A DNA stretch of 41,099 bases, taken from NCBI GenBank assembly GCA_024685275.1, contig JAIKVY010000189.1, positions 1 to 41,099 of the forward strand, in the 5' to 3' direction. Below are positions 17,774 through 26,157 of this stretch, piece by piece. The position numbers and the translations under genes were made by a program. The notes below the pieces were generated by a model. It ran no database searches and was not told the origin of the DNA. It saw only the letters and a program-made list of their open reading frames with translations. The DNA is from Clostridia bacterium. GTDB taxonomy: Bacteria > Bacillota > Clostridia > Christensenellales > DTU072. Within the stretch, counting starts at the first letter, position 1, and each line of letters starts with the position of its first letter.

Positions 17774-19642
17774 TTAACTAGCTGTTGCAGTATATTGAGT
17801 TGATCCATTTGTAATTGTTATATTTCCACTTTGAATACTATCTGAATACACTGTACAACCATAATAGGTACTAGTTAAAGTAGCTTCAAATAATTCTGGA
17901 TTTGAACTTAAATACCATGTTCCGCTGCTGAATGTATATGAGCTACTACTGCTTGATTGGCTACTTCCAGGTCTTCCACCATCCATAAAGCCACCGCCAA
18001 AGCCAGATGAACTTACTCCAAAACTTGCCTTATACACATTTGAAGATTTTGTTAATGTCGTTTCAACTGATCCAAATTGAACGAAAGTTCCTCCAGTAAT
18101 TCTAGCAGTGCCATCACAATCTAATCCTGTTGCCATACTATTAGTTCCATTTGGAGCTCCTCTGGTTATAACGATACCACCAGTTTGAGTGTATGAACCA
18201 TTAGAATCAATTCCATCAATATCGCCACTACCCATTGTTATATCTAAGTATCCACCTGAAACAGTTACTGCTGGTGTTTTTTCAATTTTATTTGCTGCAT
18301 TAACACCATCATCGGTTGAATAAATTTTAGTAGAACCTCCAGATATATTTACAAAATTTGCTTCAATACCTTCATAAGCTGTATCTATAATGATAGTTCC
18401 GCCAGAAATATTGATTGTATTATCCGCATGTATTCCATCAGCCCCTGATACACTTGTTTGCATAGATGATCTAGGGCCCCAATTACCCATTCCAGTTGAA
18501 TTATTTTGTGAATAAACTCCAATATTTACAACTCCTCCAGAAATAGTTATTATTCCAGTACTGGTAGATCCATTATCTAACGTAACACCATAATTAGCAT
18601 GTAATCCATCATCATACGATTTAATATCTATTTGCCCACCAGTAATATTTATTTCATTATCAGCTTTAACTCCTTTAAATGAATCACAAGTACTTGATTT
18701 TGAAGTATATCCGCTATATGAACCCGTATAAATAGTTACTAATGGTTTTGTTTCTTCATCTTCACTTAAATTAAAGTTGTATGCTGCTTGAATTCCATCA
18801 CCTGCTGCGTATATAGAAATATTTCCATCTAATATATCAATATTTCCTCTTTGTTTTCCTTTACTACTTAAATCAGTATTTGATGTTTTCATTCCATCTC
18901 CACAAGTAGATATTAAAACAATGTTTCCGCTTTGAATTGTTATAGAATCATTTCCTTTAAGAGCATTATCAATTGCAGTTACCTTTAAAGAAAGATTCTT
19001 AATCTTTAAATCGCCTTTTGTATGAATACCATTATTATACCCAGCTTCAACTACTAACACGCCTTTACCTTGAATATCTAAATCTGAAACAGCATATATA
19101 GCCCCTTCTCCTACAGAATTATCATCAACAGTCTTTACGCTTCTTGTGTCTTTGATAACATTCTCTGTATCATTTTTAGCAGATATTGTTAATTTGCCAT
19201 CGCCAATACTTTTAATCGGAGAATCTAATGAATAACTAATAGTTGTATTAGATAAATTGAGTACAACTTCATCTTCGCAATCAACTAAAATTTGTCCATT
19301 TAATGATCCAGATAAGGTATATTCTCCAGCAACAGTAATTGTATATATGTTTCCTTCAACAGTATATCCATCCTCAACTTCTGTAACAATTGAAAATTCT
19401 TCCGTTGTTTCTTCAGCTTCTATTGTTTCATCTGTAACTGGATTAACCGTAATCTCTTCTGATGTATTTGTATTGTTATTATTCGAACCATCATTAGATT
19501 GATTATTCGACTCACTGCCACTATTTTGCTCATTTGGGATACTATTGTTGGTAATTAAATTATCCATTCCGCATGCAACTAGTGAAAATGATAAGACTAC
19601 AATTAAGATAACTAAACAAACCAATACTAATTTCTTTTTCAT
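17774..19642 (-). CDS. Cthe_2159-type beta-helix carbohydrate-binding lipoprotein
   Basis: A 622-residue surface lipoprotein. The signal peptide ends in a lipobox (SFSLVACG), followed by a Ser/Asn/Gly/Thr linker. The body is a repeating parallel beta-helix with many copies of ISGG and DGI/DGV turns (such as DGIHADN, DGVNAAN, EGIEANF), as in the Cthe_2159/DUF4353 family, whose founding member binds acidic plant polysaccharide and looks like a pectate lyase. No catalytic residues can be assigned. A Gly/Ser-rich stretch near 555-575 precedes a small C-terminal sandwich-like part. AAGGTGG before ATG 19642 decides the start over GTG 19651, which overlaps that site. It is a single-gene unit with its own terminator. 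Confidence 0.82.
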   Translation of the reverse strand: MKKKLVLVCLVILIVVLSFSLVACGMDNLITNNSIPNEQNSGSESNNQSNDGSNNNNTNTSEEITVNPVTDETIEAEETTEEFSIVTEVEDGYTVEGNIYTITVAGEYTLSGSLNGQILVDCEDEVVLNLSNTTISYSLDSPIKSIGDGKLTISAKNDTENVIKDTRSVKTVDDNSVGEGAIYAVSDLDIQGKGVLVVEAGYNNGIHTKGDLKIKNLSLKVTAIDNALKGNDSITIQSGNIVLISTCGDGMKTSNTDLSSKGKQRGNIDILDGNISIYAAGDGIQAAYNFNLSEDEETKPLVTIYTGSYSGYTSKSSTCDSFKGVKADNEINITGGQIDIKSYDDGLHANYGVTLDNGSTSTGIITISGGVVNIGVYSQNNSTGMGNWGPRSSMQTSVSGADGIHADNTINISGGTIIIDTAYEGIEANFVNISGGSTKIYSTDDGVNAANKIEKTPAVTVSGGYLDITMGSGDIDGIDSNGSYTQTGGIVITRGAPNGTNSMATGLDCDGTARITGGTFVQFGSVETTLTKSSNVYKASFGVSSSGFGGGFMDGGRPGSSQSSSSSSYTFSSGTWYLSSNPELFEATLTSTYYGCTVYSDSIQSGNITITNGSTQYTATAS

Positions 19643-19755
19643 AATTACCACCTTTTTAAATTAAGTATTGTTCATATTATAAAATTGATTTATTGAAGAA
19701 TTATTGAAAATATTTAAAAATTAAATTATTAAGATTTCTTTAGTGATAGATTTAA

Positions 19756-20736
19756 TTATACAATTTTTCCGCCACTGCTTTTTAAAATTCTATTCATTAT
19801 ACTTTTTTCTATTCCTGTATCACCTAGTGCTTGGACTATGATATATCCATATTTCTTTTCACATTCTCTTAACATCTTAAATATGTTATGAGCATATTCA
19901 ACATACGTTTCTCCTAATGAAATAGAATTAATATTATTATCTTTAAAATATTGTGCTTCTGTGTTTATTGCTAGAATAACTGGATTGTTTTCTTTTTGTT
20001 TTATATATTCTTTTATTGCATTATCTCTATTTGAATAAAGTACACATGGAACCGTTGGACAATAATGTGTATATTTCATTCCCGGACTTTGTGCTACTTT
20101 AACTACTCCAGTAAAACCTTTAACATTTGGTAACACTTTAGATAATTCTTCTATCGTTATTCCACCTGGTCTTAAAACTATTGGAGTTTCCCCTGCTAGA
20201 GAAATTACTGTTGATTCTATTCCAACTTCACAATCACCGCCATCAATAATTGCTGCAATTTTCCCATTCATATCTTCATATACATGTTTAAATGTAGTTG
20301 GACTAACTTTTTTTGAAATGTTTGCTGATGGCGCTGCTATTGGCAATTTACACTCTTTTAAGAATTCTTGGCAAATAGGATGACTTGGAATTCTAATTCC
20401 AACTGTATCCAAATTAGCTGTTGCTCTATCAACTATACAGCTTTTCTTTTTTAAAACTACTGTTATAGGGCCTGGAGAAAATCTATCAAAGATCTTTAAT
20501 GCATCTTCAGTTACTTCAGCATATTTCATTGCTTCTTCAACATTTGGAACATGGACTATAAAGGGATTATCTGCTGGTCTATTTTTAGCAATATATATTT
20601 TTTCAACAGCAGAATCAGAAAGAGCATTTCCACCCAAGCCATATACTGTTTCTGTAGGGAAAGCTACAATCTCACCCTTTTGAATTAATTTAGCGCATGT
20701 GTCTATTATTTCTTCTTTTCCAACTAATGTTTCCAT
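19756..20736 (-). CDS. L-threonylcarbamoyladenylate synthase (Sua5/TsaC)
   Basis: A 326-residue enzyme that makes threonylcarbamoyl-AMP from threonine, bicarbonate and ATP for the t6A37 modification of ANN-decoding tRNAs in the cytosol. VAFPTETVYGLGGNA, the KNRPADNPFIVHV loop, PSHPICQEFL and APSANISKKVSPT are the YrdC-domain core (about 1-205). The remainder is the C-terminal Sua5 domain, so this is the long form, not the short TsaC. SPGMKYTHYCP is the linker typical of Sua5. It follows the lipoprotein gene by 8 bases, so both are probably on one mRNA. The ribosome site is weak. Confidence 0.93.
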   Translation of the reverse strand: METLVGKEEIIDTCAKLIQKGEIVAFPTETVYGLGGNALSDSAVEKIYIAKNRPADNPFIVHVPNVEEAMKYAEVTEDALKIFDRFSPGPITVVLKKKSCIVDRATANLDTVGIRIPSHPICQEFLKECKLPIAAPSANISKKVSPTTFKHVYEDMNGKIAAIIDGGDCEVGIESTVISLAGETPIVLRPGGITIEELSKVLPNVKGFTGVVKVAQSPGMKYTHYCPTVPCVLYSNRDNAIKEYIKQKENNPVILAINTEAQYFKDNNINSISLGETYVEYAHNIFKMLRECEKKYGYIIVQALGDTGIEKSIMNRILKSSGGKIV

Positions 20737-20744
20737 ATTAATCT

Positions 20745-22571
20745 CTATCTATATGTTAATTCTTTTATTGTCGTTATATTTCCTACTAATGTTGTTACAT
20801 AACATTTTAATAATCTGTTTGTTTTTGTTGATAAATATACTGACATTCCATCGAATTCTGCATCAAGTATAATATCTCCACCATATTTTTTTATACCAAA
20901 TTTAGTAACATTTTCACTATTAGTGTTTTTAAACACATATGCTCCTTCTGTTATTATATCAATATCTTCAACTTCTTTAACTACTTCAAAATTTGAATTA
21001 AATAAATATGTTCTGTATTTTCCATTAAATAATTTAGTCGCTAAAATATATCCTTCATACATTGGCGTTAATTCCATATACTCAAAAGGAATCTTTGTTT
21101 CTAAATTCCAATTAATATATCCATATGTATAATCAGTAGATTGTAATTCTTCTTCATCTTCGTTTTCATCAGTTTCTTCTTTCTCTTCTATTAGTCTAAC
21201 AACACAGCCATATTTGTTTGCATATGTTAAAACATATTTAGATTCTCCATCTTTATAACTTACTTTGCTCAAATTTAAATCGTATATATAGTTACCTGCA
21301 TATGCTTCCAAACTAAATGATGGATCTGCTGTGATAATTCCTTTACCATCTTGGTATATAATTGGCATTAATGTTTCTGAAACTAATGAAACATTCAAAT
21401 TATCATCAAGATAACAGAAAGTTGCTTCAGCATACATTTTTAGCTCATCTTGAGTTTCAGTTGTTAAATAAGGTTTGAAATAATAATAAATAAGTGTTTG
21501 ATTATTTGATATAACCTTATATGGATCAATAAAGGGATAATCATATTCGCTTCTGTATAACTTTGAATTATATGATTTGTAGTTATTAAATTGACTAGAT
21601 AACTTAGAATATTCTTTGTTGTATTTATTTACAACTCCATCAATGTATGAGATTTGACCAATTACTTTGCTCTCTCCTGTTTTTACATTAAAGAAACTAC
21701 ATTTTGATCTAACATACTCAAATGTATCATCAATATATCTTGTAAAGTTATAGTCAAAAGTGCTCGTTGTTGTGTTTGTGTATATGTATGGATTTAAAAC
21801 AAACCAACCGTTACCAATATAGAATACAGACATCTTTTCAGTATAATCTGTCTCAGAATTCCAAGCATTATATCTGTGTCCTGGCTTAGGTTTTAGGTAC
21901 CCATTAACAATAATTGTGTTATCTAAATCATAAAAATACGCATCATCATCGTCATATGAACAAACATATGAATCGCCTATAACAATTGAATAATTATAGT
22001 CTTGTTCTATTTTATATAATTCAAGTAATCTATCTGTTTGAGAAAAATCATATATCGTTTTGTATTGAGCTATTGATGACATATTTCCACCAACCTCTCC
22101 ATTAACAACAATATAATCTCCTTTAAAACACATTTGATCGTATGTGCCAACATATACATCTTCAAAAGAAGAAACTCTTATTGGGTTATCTTCTACATTT
22201 TTGCCTTTAAATTTAATTACTCCCATTTTATTATTTAAATCAACAACTATTGCATAATCTCCATTTATCTCAAGTATTTTAGAATATTGAGGAACTACAT
22301 ATTCTTTATCAAATCCAGCAATACCATATGCTGATGTATTATTTGTATAGTTTTTAAAAGTAATAAATAAATCATTTTCTTCATCATATGAATAGATAAG
22401 TGTTCCACTTGATAACGATATTCCATCTTTAACACCTGTTATTTCTCCTGTAACAAAATTATTAAAGTATTTAGATGATATTGGGTCGTTTTTGCAAGAT
22501 GATAAGAATAAGCATAGGATTATTATGCTTAAAAATACGCAAATTGCTAATCTATTTTTTATTCTTTTCAT
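20745..22571 (-). CDS. Lipoprotein of unknown function with WG-like repeats
   Basis: A 608-residue predicted lipoprotein with a signal peptide ending LFLSSCKND. The rest is strand-rich and full of Tyr and Asp. Parts of the C-terminal third look like WG repeats (YGYINWNLETKIPFEYMELT; FGIKKYGGDIILDAEFDGM), which form small repeated strands in surface proteins. No catalytic motif is seen. It is the first gene of a two-gene unit with sua5, with no obvious functional link. There is no ribosome site before the ATG; the -10 box is 6 bases away, so the mRNA is predicted leaderless. Confidence 0.65.
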   Translation of the reverse strand: MKRIKNRLAICVFLSIIILCLFLSSCKNDPISSKYFNNFVTGEITGVKDGISLSSGTLIYSYDEENDLFITFKNYTNNTSAYGIAGFDKEYVVPQYSKILEINGDYAIVVDLNNKMGVIKFKGKNVEDNPIRVSSFEDVYVGTYDQMCFKGDYIVVNGEVGGNMSSIAQYKTIYDFSQTDRLLELYKIEQDYNYSIVIGDSYVCSYDDDDAYFYDLDNTIIVNGYLKPKPGHRYNAWNSETDYTEKMSVFYIGNGWFVLNPYIYTNTTTSTFDYNFTRYIDDTFEYVRSKCSFFNVKTGESKVIGQISYIDGVVNKYNKEYSKLSSQFNNYKSYNSKLYRSEYDYPFIDPYKVISNNQTLIYYYFKPYLTTETQDELKMYAEATFCYLDDNLNVSLVSETLMPIIYQDGKGIITADPSFSLEAYAGNYIYDLNLSKVSYKDGESKYVLTYANKYGCVVRLIEEKEETDENEDEEELQSTDYTYGYINWNLETKIPFEYMELTPMYEGYILATKLFNGKYRTYLFNSNFEVVKEVEDIDIITEGAYVFKNTNSENVTKFGIKKYGGDIILDAEFDGMSVYLSTKTNRLLKCYVTTLVGNITTIKELTYR

Positions 22572-22577
22572 AGTCTA

Positions 22578-22605
22578 ATTTTACCACAATTATTTGTTCT
22601 TGTAA
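22578..22605 (-). promoter_or_regulatory. Promoter giving a leaderless mRNA (WG-like lipoprotein)
   Basis: On the minus strand TTACAA (22605-22600), a 16-base spacer and TAAAAT (22583-22578) with a TGG extension just upstream. The ATG at 22571 begins 6 bases after the -10 box. Confidence 0.6.
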
Positions 22606-22690
22606 TCTTATTAAATTACTTCTCTACTCTTTTTTCTTTATATATTATGTAAAAATTGTTCAGTTTTATGGTTTTTGAATAATTAATAGT

Positions 22691-22719
22691 TTGATAATGA
22701 TTAATGTAAGTGATATAAT
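22691..22719 (+). promoter_or_regulatory. Promoter of the Lrp-aminotransferase operon
   Basis: TTGATA (22691-22696), a 17-base spacer and TATAAT (22714-22719), with a TGA extension. The divergent leaderless promoter is about 90 bases away, so one regulator could act on both. Confidence 0.75.
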
Positions 22720-22746
22720 TTTTTTAATAAATTAAAGGGGTTGAAT

Positions 22747-23238
22747 ATGGCTGATATTGAAACACAAATTATTAATTTACTTAAAAAAGATTCAAGATTA
22801 ACTCATGCAGAAATTGCAAAGATGCTTAATGTTGAGGTTGATGAAGTTATAAAAATTGTAACTGATTTAGAAAACAGAGGTGTAATTGTTAAATATACAA
22901 CAATAATTAATACTGAAAAGATATCTGAAGAATACATCGATGCTTTAATTGAAGTAAAAGTTACTCCACAAGCTAGATCAGGTTTTGATAAGATGGCTGC
23001 TGAAATATCCAACTTCCCAGAAGTTAAAGCAGTTTATTTAGTTTCTGGAACATATGATTTAGCTATTACTCTTGAATGCAAAACAGCAAGAGATATTTCT
23101 TTATTTGTAAGTGATAAACTTGCATCTATTGAATGTGTTGTAGGAACTACTACTCACTTTATTATGAAACAATATAAAGAAAGTGGCGTCATTATGAATA
23201 AAGATAATGACAAAAAAAGGATGATTATTCACGAATAA
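22747..23238 (+). CDS. Lrp/AsnC family transcriptional regulator
   Basis: A 163-residue Lrp-type regulator. The N-terminal winged helix (ADIETQIINLLKKDSRLTHAEIAKMLN) binds DNA. The C-terminal RAM domain (IEVKVTPQARSGFDKMAAEI through FPEVKAVYLVSGTYDLAI) binds an amino acid and drives oligomer formation. A short charged tail follows. ATG 22747 is preferred over TTG 22741 because AAAGGGG ends just before 22741. The aminotransferase gene starts one base after its stop; this pairing is common, and the regulator is likely to control that gene in response to its amino-acid substrate or product. Confidence 0.92.
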   Translation: MADIETQIINLLKKDSRLTHAEIAKMLNVEVDEVIKIVTDLENRGVIVKYTTIINTEKISEEYIDALIEVKVTPQARSGFDKMAAEISNFPEVKAVYLVSGTYDLAITLECKTARDISLFVSDKLASIECVVGTTTHFIMKQYKESGVIMNKDNDKKRMIIHE

Positions 23239-23239
23239 T

Positions 23240-24415
23240 ATGGACTATTCAAAATATTTAAACAAAACCATCACTGATATAAAACCATCAGGAATTAGAA
23301 AATTCTTTGATATTGTTGCTGAGCAAAAAGATGCGATTAGCTTAGGTGTTGGTGAACCAGATTTTGATACTCCATGGATTGGAAGAAACGAAGCTATAAA
23401 GAGTTTACATAATGGATTAACTAGTTATACTTCCAACTGTGGAATGATCGAATTAAGAGAATTAATTTCTCAATACTACAATATTAGATATAACCTTTTA
23501 TATGATGAAAAAGAAGAAATTATTGTAACCGTCGGTGCTAGTGAAGGGATTGATTTAGCTATTCGTAGTTTAATTACTCCAGGAGAAGAAGTATTAATTC
23601 CTGATCCATCATATGTTTCATATGCTCCATGTGTAAAATTTGCAGGTGGTACTCCTGTTTCAATTCACTGTACAAATGAAGATGGATTTATTATTACTAA
23701 CGATGAACTTAAAAAAGTTATAACAGATAAAACAAAAGCAATAATTTTACCATATCCTAATAATCCAACTGGTGGTATTATGACCGAATCTCAGCTTGAA
23801 GATATTCGTCAAACCATTATTGATAACGATTTAATAGTTATTTCTGATGAAATATATAGTGAATTAACATATGGAAGCAAACATGTATCAATTGCTTCAT
23901 TAGATGGTATGAAAGAAAGAACAATTGTTATTAATGGATTTAGCAAAGCATATTCTATGACTGGATTTAGATTAGGATATTGTTTAGGGCCTAAAGAAAT
24001 TATTTATTCTATGTATAAGATACATCAATATACAATAATGTGTGCTCCTACAACTAGCCAATATGCTGCTATTGCTATTTTAAAGGATGAATTTAAAAAC
24101 AACTTTAGTTCTCTTAAAGAAATGAAAGATGAATACTTTTTAAGAAAAAAAAATGTATATAACTCATTAATTAATATGGGATTTGATGTATTTGAGCCAA
24201 ATGGTGCTTTCTATGTTTTCCCATCAGTTAAAAAATTTGGTCTTAACGGTGAAAAATTTGCTGAAAAACTTTTATATGAACAAAAGGTTGCTGTTGTTCC
24301 TGGTAGTGCATTTGGTAAATCTGGTGAAAACCATATAAGAATAAGTTATGCATATAATATGGATAATCTAACAAAAGCTCTTGATAGAATTAAGAAATTT
24401 GTTAATTCTTTATAA
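23240..24415 (+). CDS. PLP-dependent class I/II aminotransferase
   Basis: A 391-residue fold-type I aminotransferase. Lys236 in NGFSKAYSMTGFRLGY is the PLP lysine. LPYPNNPTGG, SDEIYSELTY and the C-terminal HIRISYA (Arg for the substrate carboxylate) complete the active site. It belongs with the aspartate/PatA-like group that transfers amino groups between amino acids and 2-oxoacids; aromatic or aspartate substrates are both possible. It is coupled to the Lrp-type gene with a 1-base gap and has no separate ribosome site, so it relies on translation from upstream. Confidence 0.9.
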   Translation: MDYSKYLNKTITDIKPSGIRKFFDIVAEQKDAISLGVGEPDFDTPWIGRNEAIKSLHNGLTSYTSNCGMIELRELISQYYNIRYNLLYDEKEEIIVTVGASEGIDLAIRSLITPGEEVLIPDPSYVSYAPCVKFAGGTPVSIHCTNEDGFIITNDELKKVITDKTKAIILPYPNNPTGGIMTESQLEDIRQTIIDNDLIVISDEIYSELTYGSKHVSIASLDGMKERTIVINGFSKAYSMTGFRLGYCLGPKEIIYSMYKIHQYTIMCAPTTSQYAAIAILKDEFKNNFSSLKEMKDEYFLRKKNVYNSLINMGFDVFEPNGAFYVFPSVKKFGLNGEKFAEKLLYEQKVAVVPGSAFGKSGENHIRISYAYNMDNLTKALDRIKKFVNSL

Positions 24416-24453
24416 TTTATATAATTATCTTCAAAAAATTTAACTATTCCCTT

Positions 24454-24482
24454 TTGCTTTATACGAAGTTTTCTTGTATAAT
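24454..24482 (+). promoter_or_regulatory. Promoter of the thiT riboswitch transcript
   Basis: TTGCTT (24454-24459), a 17-base spacer and TATAAT (24477-24482). Transcription would begin about 15 bases before the conserved riboswitch core. Confidence 0.75.
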
Positions 24483-24502
24483 ATATTTATTAATAAAACT
24501 TA

Positions 24503-24575
24503 CTAGGGGTGACAAAATGTCTGAGATTATACCCTCCGAACTTGCTCGTGAACCGGGAAAGGAAGTAGAGAAATT
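24503..24575 (+). promoter_or_regulatory. TPP riboswitch (THI element)
   Basis: The aptamer has GGGGTG (24506-24511), CTGAGAT (24521-24527), ACCC (24531-24534), GAACTTG (24538-24544) and GTAGAGAA (24565-24572) in the right order and spacing. The optional P3 arm is absent or minimal, so it is compact. The P4/P5 side (CTCGTGAACCGGG) is less usual than the common GATCTGG...CCAGC form. The next gene is a thiamine transporter subunit, as expected. Thiamine pyrophosphate binding should shut off its synthesis. Confidence 0.85.
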
Positions 24576-24581
24576 TTATAT

Positions 24582-24611
24582 GTTTGCCATTTCTAGTCTA
24601 TGGAGGCAAAC
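24582..24611 (+). promoter_or_regulatory. Ribosome-site-sequestering hairpin of the TPP riboswitch
   Basis: GTTTGCC (24582-24588) pairs perfectly with GGCAAAC (24605-24611). The right arm overlaps the ribosome site GGAGG (24602-24606). When it forms, initiation at ATG 24615 would be blocked. No T-run follows, so control is probably at translation. Confidence 0.7.
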
Positions 24612-24614
24612 AAA

Positions 24615-25622
24615 ATGTATGAAAGTTTAACACACACTCAGTTTTGGCTTCTTATTTCATTCTTTATTGTTGTAGGCGTATTTTCGATATTGTCTATAAT
24701 TCTAACTTTGAATAATAAGTCAAAACAAACAAAATTAGTTAATTTTTGTGGCATTATTGCTGGAGTAGGCTTGTTAATAGCATTGCTTATTGTAAGTTTA
24801 GTGGACAAAAACTATGTTGGATATATCGCTGTAAGTGATTTCTGGCATGAGTTTGGTTTATATATTCTTGCAGCAGCAATTCTAGTTATCTTAGTTCTAC
24901 TATACTTCTTATGTGGTAAAAAGAAAGAAACAGATACTACTAAAGAAATATCTTTTGCAGCGATAACTTTAGCCCTTTCTTTTGGTTTAGCTTATGTGAA
25001 ATTATTTGCTCTACCTCAAGGTGGATCAGTAACTTTATTAAGTCTATTACCAATTATGATTTTCTCTTATTCATATGGTATTAGAAAAGGTATGACACTT
25101 GGCTTTATCTTTGGCTTTTTGATGTTTATCCAAGAACCTTGGTTCTGCCATCCTGTTCAATTCTTACTCGATTATCCATTTGCATTCGCTTCAATTGGAT
25201 TAGCTGGAATCTTCCATGAATTTAAACTTCTTGAAAAGAAACCAATTAAAACTATTAAAGCTGAAACTACTGATTCAACTGAGAATGCTGAAGAAACTGA
25301 AAATCAAAATGTTAATGATGGAAATACAGTAACAATCGAGAAAAAGTCTGGATTCACATTTGAACATGCTGTTCAATTTTTATTAGGCGGAATCCTTGCT
25401 GTTATTTTAAGATATGTTTGTCATATTATATCTGGTATATTTGTTTTTGGTTCAGGGGATCCTACTATGTACTCTGCTGTTGCTTGGAGCTTTTTATATA
25501 ACTCGTTTGCGATAGTTGATATGTCATTTAATTTAATTGCCGGTTGTGCTTTGTTATCATCTAATCAAATGGTAAAATTAATTTTGAGTGCATCAAAGCC
25601 AAGAAAACAAAAAATTAATTAA
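24615..25622 (+). CDS. thiT: Energy-coupled thiamine transporter S component (ThiT) with N-terminal extension
   Basis: A 335-residue membrane protein. The C-terminal two-thirds match ThiT, the thiamine-binding S subunit of an ECF transporter: EISFAAITLALSFGLAYVKL, ALPQGGSVTLLSLLPI and FGFLMFIQEPWFCHPVQFLLDY are the family motifs, the last being part of the thiamine pocket. It must work with EcfA/EcfT, which are not in this window. Usual ThiT proteins are under 200 residues; here about 105 extra residues with three membrane segments come first, and a charged loop (about 215-245) sits between later helices. ATG 24615 is chosen since GGAGG lies 8 bases upstream; the ATG at 24600 would overlap it. 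It is controlled by the TPP riboswitch. Confidence 0.88.
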   Translation: MYESLTHTQFWLLISFFIVVGVFSILSIILTLNNKSKQTKLVNFCGIIAGVGLLIALLIVSLVDKNYVGYIAVSDFWHEFGLYILAAAILVILVLLYFLCGKKKETDTTKEISFAAITLALSFGLAYVKLFALPQGGSVTLLSLLPIMIFSYSYGIRKGMTLGFIFGFLMFIQEPWFCHPVQFLLDYPFAFASIGLAGIFHEFKLLEKKPIKTIKAETTDSTENAEETENQNVNDGNTVTIEKKSGFTFEHAVQFLLGGILAVILRYVCHIISGIFVFGSGDPTMYSAVAWSFLYNSFAIVDMSFNLIAGCALLSSNQMVKLILSASKPRKQKIN

Positions 25623-25650
25623 GCAAAATTATTTACTAGTTTTTTAAAAT

Positions 25651-25686
25651 AATAATCCCTATTCTTATTAAAGTTTAGGGATTATT
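25651..25686 (+). terminator. thiT terminator
   Basis: AATAATCCCTA pairs perfectly with TAGGGATTATT (11 pairs) around a 14-base loop, followed by TTTATG. The T-run is short. Confidence 0.7.
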
Positions 25687-25721
25687 TTATGTGTATTTGA
25701 GTAAAAAAAGACAATAAAAAT

Positions 25722-25764
25722 AAGACAAAATTACTTTTATCTTTCAATAATTGTAATCTGTCTT
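25722..25764 (-). terminator. rpsT terminator
   Basis: On the minus strand AAGACA-ATTAC pairs with GTAAT-TGTCTT across a small bulge, followed by T-rich sequence including a T7 run. It faces the thiT terminator, as expected for convergent units. Confidence 0.6.
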
Positions 25765-25802
25765 TATCTTTATTCTATATATTAATCGGTATTAATAACT
25801 AA

Positions 25803-26075
25803 TTATTTGCTTTGTTGTAATTGATATAATTTAGATGCAAGTCTAGATTTTTTTCTAGCAGCATTATTTTTATGATAAATTCCATCAACTTCAGCAGCAT
25901 CAATAACTGAGAAAGCTTTGTTTAATAATTCTTTAGCTGATTCAACGTCTCCGTTTGCAACAGCAGCTTCAAATTTCTTAATAACGTTCTTAACTTCAGT
26001 CTTTCTACTATTATTTCTAGCGTTTTCATCTTTTGTTACTAAAACACGCTTTTTTTGTGACTTAATAATTGGCAT
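25803..26075 (-). CDS. rpsT: 30S ribosomal protein S20
   Basis: A 90-residue S20 protein that binds 16S rRNA early in 30S assembly. MPIIKSQKKRVLVTKDENARNNSRKTEVKNV matches the family start in form, and GIYHKNNAARKKSRLASKL is the conserved end motif. Length is normal. It has a GGAG ribosome site, its own promoter and a terminator, so it is a single-gene unit. In many bacteria S20 represses its own translation; nothing here shows that directly. Confidence 0.96.
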   Translation of the reverse strand: MPIIKSQKKRVLVTKDENARNNSRKTEVKNVIKKFEAAVANGDVESAKELLNKAFSVIDAAEVDGIYHKNNAARKKSRLASKLYQLQQSK

Positions 26076-26120
26076 ATCTATCTCCTTATTTTCTATTAAT
26101 AACTTTTAAAATGCTTAAAT

Positions 26121-26149
26121 ATTCTATCATACCAAAGTTATATTTGCAA
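26121..26149 (-). promoter_or_regulatory. rpsT promoter
   Basis: On the minus strand TTGCAA (26149-26144), a 17-base spacer and TAGAAT (26126-26121) with a TGA extension. It lies in the 82-base gap after serA. Confidence 0.7.
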
Positions 26150-26157
26150 TTTAAAAT

